Positions 54,506 through 62,317 of a stretch of 64,000 nt of DNA are shown here, in pieces (the first letter of the stretch is position 1; every line of letters starts with the position of its first letter). The notes under the pieces are model-generated. The model had not been told where the DNA came from and did no database searches. It saw only the letters and a list, made by a program, of their open reading frames with translations. Source of the stretch: Gemmatimonadota bacterium (GTDB taxonomy: Bacteria > Latescibacterota > UBA2968 > UBA8231); contig JABHDC010000030.1 in assembly GCA_018673255.1 (NCBI GenBank), positions 1-64,000 of the forward strand, given 5' to 3'. A program made the translations under genes and the position numbers.

Positions 54506-55296
54506 CAGCGCAGGTGGATCCCCGGCCCCGTGGAGCCGATCATCTGAACCGTGTTGTAGATCGAGGCCGGCGTGCTTGCACCCGTGACGCCGGTGATCGT
54601 CTCGACGCGTTCGACCTTGAGGTCGACACCCGGTGCCTTGGCACGGATAGCGACGGTCGCCTCGGTCCAGGCAGGATCGACGATCAGGATCGAGTGGGTC
54701 CGATCGAAGCCGATGCCGGCATAGGCGATGGCAGCGTGCGTATTGACGTTGCGCGGAAATTTCGGACAGATCCCGCGAGTCGGACCTTCATACAGACAGG
54801 TTTCCTTGGTGATGCTCTCCGGATCCACGCCAGCTGCAGCGCAATCGACATTCTTCGGTGGTTTCTTCATGACCACTTCCACGCTCTCCCAAATATCCCT
54901 GTTCTCGAGCAGGGCATCCATGCCAACCACGCCACCATGTGGAACGAAGGCTCGCGTGCCAAACTTGGCCGTGGTCTCTTCGATGCCGGTCTCGATGGCC
55001 TGATCCGCCAGAGCGGTGACGGAGATGAACATGTAGTTCGTCTTCTCGAGAATCTTCGTCCCCCACTTCCTCGTCACATCCGGGTGCGCCATCTCGACGA
55101 TGAGATCGGCGCCGCGACCGTCAAACTGACCCAGATCTTCCAGGGCCAGATCGCCGAGATCCGCCAGGCGGCTCGTATCGGCATCGTGGATGAAGGCGAC
55201 CTCCATCCCATTGTCACTGGTGTCGATCATCTCTCGCACGGCCTGACCGATCAGGCCGTAGCCGACCAGACCGACGCGTGTCGTCGTCGCTGCCAT
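54505..55296 (-). CDS. Aspartate dehydrogenase-like NAD(P)-dependent oxidoreductase
   Basis: A 263-residue protein: Rossmann loop VGLVGYGLIGQAV, then IVEMAHPDVTRKW, FVPHGGVVGMDALLEN and the diagnostic FPRNVNTHAAIAYAGIGFDRT, equivalent to the FPxNxN motif of L-aspartate dehydrogenases (NadX family). The C-terminal domain fits that family (about 260-270 residues). ATG 55296 has GAGGAGA at good spacing; a GTG one codon upstream is less likely. It would reductively aminate oxaloacetate or deaminate aspartate or a related amino acid. No nadA or nadC is adjacent, so a role in NAD synthesis is not indicated. Confidence 0.75.
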   Translation of the reverse strand: MAATTTRVGLVGYGLIGQAVREMIDTSDNGMEVAFIHDADTSRLADLGDLALEDLGQFDGRGADLIVEMAHPDVTRKWGTKILEKTNYMFISVTALADQAIETGIEETTAKFGTRAFVPHGGVVGMDALLENRDIWESVEVVMKKPPKNVDCAAAGVDPESITKETCLYEGPTRGICPKFPRNVNTHAAIAYAGIGFDRTHSILIVDPAWTEATVAIRAKAPGVDLKVERVETITGVTGASTPASIYNTVQMIGSTGPGIHLR

Positions 55297-55467
55297 CACT
55301 ATCTCCTCAGATACAGTCGTTTTTTGTGATGCGAAGGATCCGCGGCAGGTTGCCGTGGTCGTTCGGCATCGGGATTGCTCAATGCATGAGGGCTGTGGAA
55401 ATATAGGCGCAGTCCTCGGCTACCGTCGAATCCTGGTGGCCCACAAGATGTAGTGTTCGACCTCGTC

Positions 55468-55489
55468 ACGATACACAAATGCGTATCGT
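55468..55489 (+). promoter_or_regulatory. Palindromic operator candidate before the envelope operon
   Basis: ACGATAC (55468-55474) and GTATCGT (55483-55489) are exact complements across 8 bp, giving a 15-bp half-site repeat typical of HTH dimers. It lies 54 bp before the first start codon of the three-gene operon. Confidence 0.45.
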
Positions 55490-55543
55490 AAGTGTAAAGA
55501 CTGCAAAGCCTTAGCCGATATATGGAGCGAAGGTCCGACGACT

Positions 55544-56386
55544 GTGTCCTTCAGACAGAAACAGAAGATGGCTGGTGCCATCGGTGCATTGGGTGCCCTG
55601 CTTTTGCTGGTCGCCGTGGGTGGTCTCGTGGCACGAACGGTGAGTCGATCACCGGCTGACCGGCGCATCGACCACGCGGCGGAAGAAAGGTCCGGCGGCG
55701 GGCAGATCATTTCCCCTGCCAACCTGTCGATCGCGCCAGCTGTGACCGATCGGGCGACGACACTGGCGACTGCGGCGGTACTGCAGGATTCGCCAGACGA
55801 GGCGCAGGCAGTACCGGAGCAGGTTGAGCCTGATGCGGGCGGCAGAAATGAAATCCTGGCCCACTATCCTCTGGCAGTGGGTCGATACTGGGTGTATCGC
55901 TACCACGAACGTGACAGCGATGTGATAACCCAGGTTGAGAGAAGCATTACCCGGCGAGAGCGCCGGGATGGAGCAAGTGATCTCTTCTTCTTCGCCGATG
56001 GCACGATCGCCTACGTCGAGGCAGGGAAGATCTACGAAATGGGATCGAATGGCGGCGTGAATATCATCCCCGTTCAAGCTGAGGTTGCCACCGATCCCGT
56101 CAGATATCGCAGCCAAGGGCTGCAGATTGAGAAGTGGCTCGCAACGAGTGACACGGCGGTCGTCATCGACGGCCACCGTTTTGAGCAGTGCCTGGAGGTG
56201 GTCACCCGCTTTCGCCCCGCCGATGAAGTCGATAGGGCCGCGGTGTCATACTCCTCGTTTTACGCCCCCGGGATCGGCCTGGTCGGGCGACAGCAATGGC
56301 CAACGGATGCCTCTGGCACCCTGGCTGTGACCTTGAGCGAGTACGGTACTCGCGCCTCGCCATCCATCGCCGACGGACAGCTATGA
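55544..56386 (+). CDS. Membrane-anchored protein of unknown function (envelope operon gene 1)
   Basis: A 280-residue protein. One N-terminal membrane anchor (AGAIGALGALLLLVAVGGLVA, residues about 10-30), an Ala/Glu-rich linker to about 100, then a beta-rich domain starting YPLAVGRYWVYRYHER, a pattern seen in many uncharacterised exported proteins of diderm environmental bacteria. No catalytic motif. GTG 55544 is taken as start; ATG 55568 is an alternative. Its stop overlaps the next start by 4 bp (ATGA), so the three genes are translationally coupled. Confidence 0.6.
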   Translation: MSFRQKQKMAGAIGALGALLLLVAVGGLVARTVSRSPADRRIDHAAEERSGGGQIISPANLSIAPAVTDRATTLATAAVLQDSPDEAQAVPEQVEPDAGGRNEILAHYPLAVGRYWVYRYHERDSDVITQVERSITRRERRDGASDLFFFADGTIAYVEAGKIYEMGSNGGVNIIPVQAEVATDPVRYRSQGLQIEKWLATSDTAVVIDGHRFEQCLEVVTRFRPADEVDRAAVSYSSFYAPGIGLVGRQQWPTDASGTLAVTLSEYGTRASPSIADGQL

Positions 56387-57552
56387 CGTCACATCTCCCC
56401 CCCCCAGTTGCCAGGCCCCCGGTTCGTGGCACGACTGCGATGCGAGCTGGCTCCCCCTGGTCTCGCTTTGCAGGATCTGTTCACCGCCTCAAACATGCCG
56501 GCTATCTCGGTGCTTGTCTGGTGGCGCTTGCCATCGGCTGGATGCCCGCTGTCGTGCAGGCGTCAACGGCCATCGCCAAGGTGAGTATCGTTGAGGGCGC
56601 TGAAGTCGTGATCGATGCCGGTCACGAAGATGGCCTCACGGTAACCGCCAAGGTGACCCTGCTCCGAGAAGGTGAGCCCATCATACACCCCCTGACCGGT
56701 GCCGTGCTGGGCATGCCCCAGGAGCCGGTGGGTACGGTCCACATCTACGAGGTCGAAGCGCACAGTGCGCGTGGTGGTCTCGTCAAGATGTACTCTGATC
56801 CTCTCGTCGGCGATCTGGCCGAATTCGAGCCCAAGGTCGCCGCGACCACTGCACCGGCGCCGGATGTGGCGCAGGTGAAGGAGCGTGTGGAGCAGCTGAG
56901 CCAGCATGTGGAGGAATACCAGCGCCGCAGTGAACGGCGGCTCGGTACGTATCCTGACTTTGCCCGGCGTGTTCTGGACGAGATCGCGGCGATGAAGTCG
57001 TATCTGGTCTCCCTCGATGAACGCATGGTGGAGCTGGAGGAACAGCAGAACGAGCATCACTTCCGCCTGTCCTCCGTCCTGTCGGGGGAATACGCGCAGG
57101 AAGATCTCAAGGAATTCACGATCCGCTACTCTCCTGACACGCAGGTCCGCCTGCGGGCGGCAGGCAAGACGCTGATGATCGACGTCGTGGCAGACTCGAT
57201 CCACTTGACGCCCGTCGATGGTCAGCCTGTCGCGATGGCGACTGACGTTGCTGTCGAGGGTGAGTCGTCAGGGTTCATGGATCTCTTCGATTTTGGCGGT
57301 GATGACGAGGATGGGGCCCAGGAGATTATGGCTCCCGAGATGCCGATGGAAGACGAAGAGGGAGAGCTCTGGTATACGAGTGTCTACCATCTCGCCGCAG
57401 GCGTGGGCCTGATTTTCGCATTGCTCATCATGGTCGTCCTCGTCATCAAGCGTCGTTATTCTGACGTCATGGACGGCCTCGACGACTTCGATGAAGACGA
57501 ATATGAAGGTTATCTGGACGATGAAGAAGAGGAGGAAGAAGATGAAGACTGA
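56383..57552 (+). CDS. Envelope protein with FlgT-C-like domain, coiled coil and C-terminal anchor (envelope operon gene 2)
   Basis: A 389-residue protein. An internal signal-like helix (YLGACLVALAIGWMPAVVQA) is followed by an SH3-like beta domain (KVSIVEGAEVVIDAGHEDGLTV, HPLTGAVLG, VGTVHIYEVE) resembling the C-terminal domain of FlgT. Then come a helical coiled-coil stretch (QVKERVEQLSQHVEEYQRR), a mixed domain, a C-terminal membrane helix (VGLIFALLIMVVLVI) and a highly acidic tail (EDEYEGYLDDEEEEEEDED). It could bridge membranes or periplasmic structures. The tail DNA contains the start of the next gene. Confidence 0.6.
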   Translation: MTSHLPPPVARPPVRGTTAMRAGSPWSRFAGSVHRLKHAGYLGACLVALAIGWMPAVVQASTAIAKVSIVEGAEVVIDAGHEDGLTVTAKVTLLREGEPIIHPLTGAVLGMPQEPVGTVHIYEVEAHSARGGLVKMYSDPLVGDLAEFEPKVAATTAPAPDVAQVKERVEQLSQHVEEYQRRSERRLGTYPDFARRVLDEIAAMKSYLVSLDERMVELEEQQNEHHFRLSSVLSGEYAQEDLKEFTIRYSPDTQVRLRAAGKTLMIDVVADSIHLTPVDGQPVAMATDVAVEGESSGFMDLFDFGGDDEDGAQEIMAPEMPMEDEEGELWYTSVYHLAAGVGLIFALLIMVVLVIKRRYSDVMDGLDDFDEDEYEGYLDDEEEEEEDED

Positions 57553-58471
57553 TCGCCCCATCTTCTCCTGTCGTTTTTTCGCCATGATGCTGTGTGCGAG
57601 TCTGCTCGTTGCAGGCGCGGCTCAAGCCGACGAAATGGCTGGCGACGGCGAAGCGATGCACTACGTCATCAAAGTGACACCGACGCTGGCCTACATCGAT
57701 GTGGGCCAGGCGGCTGGTGCCACGATTGGCGCCGAGTATACGGTGCTGCAAGCCGACGACGGCGAAGAGATGATGCTCGTTATCGGCGAGGTGCGTGTCC
57801 TGCGCGTCTATGCCGGCTTCTCCATCGCCGAGATCACCTCCGTCGAGCCTGGCCAGGAGTTGGCCATATTGCATCGTGTTATCCCACGGGCTGAAGCGGT
57901 ATCCATGGATATCCTGTCCGGTGGCGATGGTGCCGAGTCGGTTGAGGACGGCCGGCCGTCAGGTGGCCGGATGAACCGATCTCTCGTCTTCATGGGTGGC
58001 ATCGATCTGTCCAAGAGCACGGATCTCACTTGGGGGACCAATAGACTGATGAAGGCGGGTGAGGTCTCCGGACCTGCCATCGCAATCCGCCTGGGACGGA
58101 TGTTGACCGAGAAGCTTCGTCTGGCCCTGACCTACCGGTTGTCCGGCGAACCTCTGGGACCGTCTGATGCTGAGGTGACGCAACTGTCGGCAGAGCTGGA
58201 TGCTCACCTCCTCCTCCGCGGCGTCGGCAAGCCGGGGCCCTACATCGGCTTTGGGGGGTCCGTGCATCTGCTGTCGTGGGATGCACCCAGTGGCACGGGC
58301 GATAGTACCGTCAAGAGTGGGTTCAATGTCCTGGGTGGGCTGGAGATTCCCATCGCGAATGGACGTTGGAGTCTGTTCGCTGAGGGCGGTTACCAGGGCG
58401 TGACGCAATGGGCTTCCATGCTGGATGCCAGTCACGTGCGGGCCTATGTCGGACTGGGGCGGAACTTCTAA
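57542..58471 (+). CDS. Outer-membrane beta-barrel protein with N-terminal FlgT-C-like domain (envelope operon gene 3)
   Basis: A 309-residue exported protein. Signal peptide about 1-29 (MLCASLLVAGAAQA|DE). Residues 35-125 repeat the SH3-like motif of the preceding protein (TPTLAYIDVGQAAGATIGAEYTVL, VIGEVRVLRVYAGFSIAEI). The rest is an amphipathic barrel (AIRLGRMLTEKLRLALTYRL, YIGFGGSVHLLSW) ending in the aromatic strand VRAYVGLGRNF expected for outer-membrane insertion. ATG 57542 overlaps the end of gene 2 by 11 bp and has GAGGAGG nearby. Probably an outer-membrane anchor of a complex with the two preceding proteins. Confidence 0.65.
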   Translation: MKTDRPIFSCRFFAMMLCASLLVAGAAQADEMAGDGEAMHYVIKVTPTLAYIDVGQAAGATIGAEYTVLQADDGEEMMLVIGEVRVLRVYAGFSIAEITSVEPGQELAILHRVIPRAEAVSMDILSGGDGAESVEDGRPSGGRMNRSLVFMGGIDLSKSTDLTWGTNRLMKAGEVSGPAIAIRLGRMLTEKLRLALTYRLSGEPLGPSDAEVTQLSAELDAHLLLRGVGKPGPYIGFGGSVHLLSWDAPSGTGDSTVKSGFNVLGGLEIPIANGRWSLFAEGGYQGVTQWASMLDASHVRAYVGLGRNF

Positions 58472-58506
58472 GCGCCGCCAACGTCAGCTATAGTAGCAAG
58501 TTGACG

Positions 58507-58543
58507 TCTGGTTTCGACCAGGCACAGATCTGGTTTCGACCAG
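58507..58543. repeat. Twin hairpins with TTCG loops in tandem
   Basis: The 15-mer TCTGGTTTCGACCAG occurs at 58507-58521 and 58529-58543, a 22-bp period. Each copy folds as CTGGT-TTCG-ACCAG. The pair stands 36 bp after the stop of the barrel gene and just before the terminator. Confidence 0.7.
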
Positions 58544-58547
58544 ACAC

Positions 58548-58595
58548 AAAAGAGCCCTCCGGAGCGTGACCCTGCACGCTTGGGAGGGCTCTTTC
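58548..58595. terminator. Bidirectional rho-independent terminator
   Basis: AAAGAGCCCTCC and GGAGGGCTCTTT form a 12-bp stem, with T-runs outside on both strands. It separates the convergent envelope operon and the lnt-tatC fusion gene. Confidence 0.9.
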
Positions 58596-58640
58596 TGTAT
58601 GCGATCCCCGGGCAGGTCATCGCAGCATCGTAGGCAGGTC

Positions 58641-61391
58641 TCAGTCAGACAAGGTATCCGGCGTCCGGGTTGTCTTGTCTGGCCTCTCGTATGGGGTTTC
58701 GTCGTCACCGCCACCGCCACCGCCACCGTCGCCGTCGCCGTCACCACCGTCGTCATCATCGTCGTCGTCGTCGAAGGAGACGGGTTTTCTCTGCGCCAGA
58801 TGGGATATACCGATACTGATCTCGTACAGGACCAACAATGGCAGAGCCATGAGCAACTGCGAAATCGGGTCAGGTGGCGTGAAGACGGCGGCAAGCAGGA
58901 AGATGCCTACCACCGCATATCGCCTGATGCGGCGCAGGTAATCGGGAGTCAACAGACCCAGCCGTGACAGGAACAGGCTGACCACCGGCATTTCGAAGAC
59001 GATGCCAAAGCCGAGAAGCAGTCGCAGGACGAAACCGATGTATTCATCGACCGCCCACTGTGAGGTCATGTCTGTCGGCTCGAGGCTGAGGAAGAAGCGC
59101 AGACCGAGGGGCAGAACGATCTTGTGGGCCATGGCGGCGCCCAGGAGGAAGCAGAACACGCTGAGGCTGATGATTGGCAAGATGAGGCGACGCTCGCGAC
59201 TCAACAGACCCGGTGCGATAAATCTCCACAATTGGTAGAAGACGATCGGCGAAGCGAGGATCAGCCCGCCAAGCAGGGCCACCTGAAGACTCACGATGAA
59301 CCATGTCATCACGCGCAGCGACTGGAGTTGGCGCCGGTAGGGAATGCCCTCCTTGATCGGTGCTTGCAGGGCTTCCTCGGGCACGCCGCTGATCGCGGTA
59401 TCCGCCACGGCAATTTCGGGTGTCTCAGCGAATCGCAATCGCAGCTCTGCCACCCAATACCGGATCGCCTCCGCCGGGCCTGGAGAATTCTGCTCCTGAA
59501 GGCTTATGACCGCTTCCTCGTAAGGCTCAGTCAATAACTGCAGGATGGGATCCGTATAGGCGAAGCAAATGACAGCACCCACCAGCAGGGCGCCGATGCC
59601 TTTGAGCAGACGCCAACGCAGTTCCTCGAGATGATCAAGGAATGGCATCTCGGGTGCCGCGCCGCCGTCGCCGATGCGACGCGACGACTCGGTTTCAGTC
59701 GGCGCAGTCGTCGGCTCGTCGGTGGAGGTCTCAGGCGTTGGTGTGTCGTCGGTCATGGACGTGGGGTCAGACGCACGATGGTGAGAGATGGGAGACAGCC
59801 GTCGCCAGGTGAGTAGCAGACTCACGGCGGTCAGGAGCAGACAGGCTTGGGCGAACCAGTCGCCGAAGCGTGTATAGAAGGTCGGCCCTTCTGCGGACAA
59901 GGCAATGCTGCCGACCCGTACCGCTGCCGAACCGAAGGTTGTGTGACCTCTGCTGCGTCCGTACGCATCGACGAAGAGGCTGACGCCATTGGTGGCGCAG
60001 CGCGCGATGGGACGTCGATTCTCCACAGCTCGCATCGCTGCAATCTGCGCGTGCTGAAAGGGACCGGATGACGCACCGAACCACGAATCATTGGTGATGA
60101 TCACGAGCACGTCGGCGCCGTCGACTACGTGACGTCGCACGAGATCAGGGAAGACCGATTCAAAACAGACGAGGGGGCCGACCAGGCGCTGTTGTCCGTT
60201 CGTAGTCTGTATCGGAAACATCGTGCGTTCGCGGCCGGCGGCGAACTGGGCCGGGGCCAGATCACCTGTGAGGGCAGTCCAGTCGATCCCCCGCAACAGG
60301 GGCAGAGAGTCGAGGTAGGGCGTGCGTTCACCAAAGGGCACCAGGTGCATCTTGGCGTAGGTGAGAAGGTCGGGCGTGCCCGGCTGGACGAAGTAGACGC
60401 CATTCATCGGATCGCCACTGACGTCATCGCGATCTGAGCCACCGGTCAGGATCGGTACGCCATACTCGTCAGCCAGGGAGCGGATGTGGTCACGGCATGA
60501 CTGGCGACGCCTCAGATCGCAGGGGATGGCCGTTTCGGGCCAGACGAGAAGTCCGACACCCCCTTGCCCCAGGGCCTGTCGCGACAGCGAGTCGAGGCTC
60601 GTGAAGGCCGCCTGCAACCCGCCGGCCCGCCACTTGGCCCGCCCCAGATTGTTCTGGATCAGGGCGACGCTGAGGTCGGGCTGGGGAGTGGGTGCGCCAC
60701 GCAGTTGCCACCAACCCGTGCCTGCCAGGACGCCAAGAATCGCAAGGGCCGCCGCGATCCATGCCGTGCGACGCTGACGGATGAGGACGGCCGCACAGAG
60801 GCAGGTGTTGACGGCGACGATGGCAAAGCTGACGCCATAGGCTCCGGTGAGGCTGGCAAGCTGGATCAGCACAGGCTGATTCGCCTGGCTGTGCCCCATC
60901 AGGAGCCAGGGGAAACCCATTTCCCCCAGTGACATGAGATACTCCATCGCCGTCCACAGGACGGGTACGGCCACCAGAGCCCGATGTCCGAAGTGTACCG
61001 CGAGTCGATGGTGAGCGACTGCAAACAGCCCTGTGAACAGGGCCAGATAGAGTGCACCCAGGCCAGCGCCGGCGATCACGGCGGGTCCACCACCGGCGGT
61101 GTAGCCAACCCAGTAAAGGCAGAGGAGGAAACCGACCCAGCCGGCGAACCAGCCGCGGCGAAAGGCTGATGCCGACGTCGGCGCCGCGTGGGTTGCCAGC
61201 AGGAGGGGAATCAGCGCGACCCAGCCCCAGACCGGATGGAACAGCGGGGCAAGCACATGGTCCGGATGGCACGGGAAGGCCAGCGCGAACATCACCCCCG
61301 CCAGGAGGCACTGCCCGAGGACGGGACGGAGCGCCAGTAGGCGCAGGATGGTGAGGGCTCTCTTCACGGAGCGCCGAATATACCGCGACAC
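58641..61391 (-). CDS. Fusion of apolipoprotein N-acyltransferase (Lnt) and twin-arginine translocase subunit TatC
   Basis: One uninterrupted frame of 916 codons. Residues 1-530 are Lnt: N-terminal membrane helices, then a nitrilase-type domain with catalytic Glu286 (VWPETAIP), Lys347 (YAKMHLVPFGE) and Cys409 (LVCFES), and a final membrane helix. After a Thr/Pro/Glu-rich linker, residues about 575-880 are TatC: PFLDHLEELRWRLLKG, FYQLWRFIAPGL and FTPPDPISQLLMALPLLVLYE. An internal Met546 could start a free TatC, but no ribosome site precedes it. TatC has an extra periplasmic loop of some 60 residues and a C-terminal tail of Asp and Gly runs. The GTG start at 61391 is weakly supported. Confidence 0.85.
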   Translation of the reverse strand: MSRYIRRSVKRALTILRLLALRPVLGQCLLAGVMFALAFPCHPDHVLAPLFHPVWGWVALIPLLLATHAAPTSASAFRRGWFAGWVGFLLCLYWVGYTAGGGPAVIAGAGLGALYLALFTGLFAVAHHRLAVHFGHRALVAVPVLWTAMEYLMSLGEMGFPWLLMGHSQANQPVLIQLASLTGAYGVSFAIVAVNTCLCAAVLIRQRRTAWIAAALAILGVLAGTGWWQLRGAPTPQPDLSVALIQNNLGRAKWRAGGLQAAFTSLDSLSRQALGQGGVGLLVWPETAIPCDLRRRQSCRDHIRSLADEYGVPILTGGSDRDDVSGDPMNGVYFVQPGTPDLLTYAKMHLVPFGERTPYLDSLPLLRGIDWTALTGDLAPAQFAAGRERTMFPIQTTNGQQRLVGPLVCFESVFPDLVRRHVVDGADVLVIITNDSWFGASSGPFQHAQIAAMRAVENRRPIARCATNGVSLFVDAYGRSRGHTTFGSAAVRVGSIALSAEGPTFYTRFGDWFAQACLLLTAVSLLLTWRRLSPISHHRASDPTSMTDDTPTPETSTDEPTTAPTETESSRRIGDGGAAPEMPFLDHLEELRWRLLKGIGALLVGAVICFAYTDPILQLLTEPYEEAVISLQEQNSPGPAEAIRYWVAELRLRFAETPEIAVADTAISGVPEEALQAPIKEGIPYRRQLQSLRVMTWFIVSLQVALLGGLILASPIVFYQLWRFIAPGLLSRERRLILPIISLSVFCFLLGAAMAHKIVLPLGLRFFLSLEPTDMTSQWAVDEYIGFVLRLLLGFGIVFEMPVVSLFLSRLGLLTPDYLRRIRRYAVVGIFLLAAVFTPPDPISQLLMALPLLVLYEISIGISHLAQRKPVSFDDDDDDDDGGDGDGDGGGGGGGDDETPYERPDKTTRTPDTLSD
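58701..58773. repeat. Trinucleotide microsatellite inside the lnt-tatC gene
   Basis: A run of ACC/GTC-type triplets on the plus strand encodes the poly-Gly and poly-Asp tail of the TatC part on the minus strand. Such perfect triplet runs tend to gain or lose whole codons. Confidence 0.8.
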
Positions 61392-61535
61392 AGCGTCACG
61401 CGACAGATTGGCACGTTACGTGCATCATGCAGTCCCTTCGCATCGGGCACACTGGACCAACGACTTCATTCACGTGGGTGAGTTTGGAACCAGTCCTGTC
61501 ACCCGTGCGTGACACGCCAGCAAGAGGATAGGCTG

Positions 61536-62228
61536 ATGAAGGGACCTGTATCACCAGATCCAGCTGGGACACCCAGCAGAACGCACGATCTGCCCCGCGA
61601 ACGACTGGCTCGCTGCGGTGCACCTGCGTTACGTGACGAGGAGTTACTCGCCCTCGTGTTGGGTACCGGCGTGCGAGGAGCGAATGTGATCGATGTGGCC
61701 GGTGATGTCCTGCGGCACCATCCGCCCGAACAACTGGTGTCGATGGAAATGCTGCAGCTTCAGCGGCTGCGTGGTCTGGGTCGGGCCAAGGCGGGGACGC
61801 TGGTGGCGGCCTTCGAACTGGCGCGTCGCGGGTTGGGACAGGGCCTGGGGCTGCTTCCCAGCATCTGCGCACCGGCTGATGCAGTGCCCTTGCTGACGGA
61901 GATCAAGGATCAGCGCAAGGAGTTCTTTCTGTGCCTCTATCTGAATGCGCGAAACCAGCTCATTCACAAGGAAGTGGTCTCCATCGGCTCTCTTTCCGCC
62001 TCAATCGTGCATCCTCGTGAAGTATTCCAGCTGGCGGTCTCCCAGTCCGCGGCCAGCATTGTGTTGGCACACAATCACCCATCCGGAGATGTGACGCCGA
62101 GTCGTGATGATGTCGACCTCACGAGACGTCTGCAGCGTGCCGGTGAAATCATGGGTGTTGATATCCTCGATCATCTCATCATCGCAGCCGATCAATTCCT
62201 GAGTCTCAAGGAAGAAGGCTACATGTGA
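61536..62228 (+). CDS. radC: RadC family JAMM-domain protein
   Basis: A 230-residue protein, standard length for RadC. An N-terminal helix-hairpin-helix segment (LARCGAPALRDEELLALVLGTG and LRGLGRAKAGTLVAAFELARR) is followed by the JAMM/MPN+ metalloprotease-like motif HNHPSGDVTPSRDD with an upstream Glu in HKEVVSIGSL. ATG 61536 has AGAGGATAGG before it. The cellular function of RadC remains unsettled despite its name. The reading frame ends within the ATGTGA that precedes the DUF151 gene. Confidence 0.92.
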   Translation: MKGPVSPDPAGTPSRTHDLPRERLARCGAPALRDEELLALVLGTGVRGANVIDVAGDVLRHHPPEQLVSMEMLQLQRLRGLGRAKAGTLVAAFELARRGLGQGLGLLPSICAPADAVPLLTEIKDQRKEFFLCLYLNARNQLIHKEVVSIGSLSASIVHPREVFQLAVSQSAASIVLAHNHPSGDVTPSRDDVDLTRRLQRAGEIMGVDILDHLIIAADQFLSLKEEGYM

Positions 62229-62252
62229 GCGTGTCGAGGGTGATTGCCCACC

Positions 62253-62280
62253 TTGATTTGAAGAGTCGATCAGGTATATT
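62253..62280 (+). promoter_or_regulatory. Sigma-70-like promoter of the DUF151 nuclease gene
   Basis: TTGATT (62253-62258), 16-nt spacer and TATATT (62275-62280) lie 38 bp before ATG 62318. Their presence argues that the real start is 62318 and not the GTG at 62225 overlapping radC. Confidence 0.6.
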
Positions 62281-62317
62281 TGAGTCAGCCGCAATCAAAC
62301 CAGCGGCAAGAAAACCT

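Noticed and set aside
58641..59756. Separate tatC gene starting at Met546
   Set aside because: The internal ATG has no ribosome site and there is no stop between the Lnt and TatC parts, so one fused gene is the simpler reading; kept as an alternative in the feature entry.
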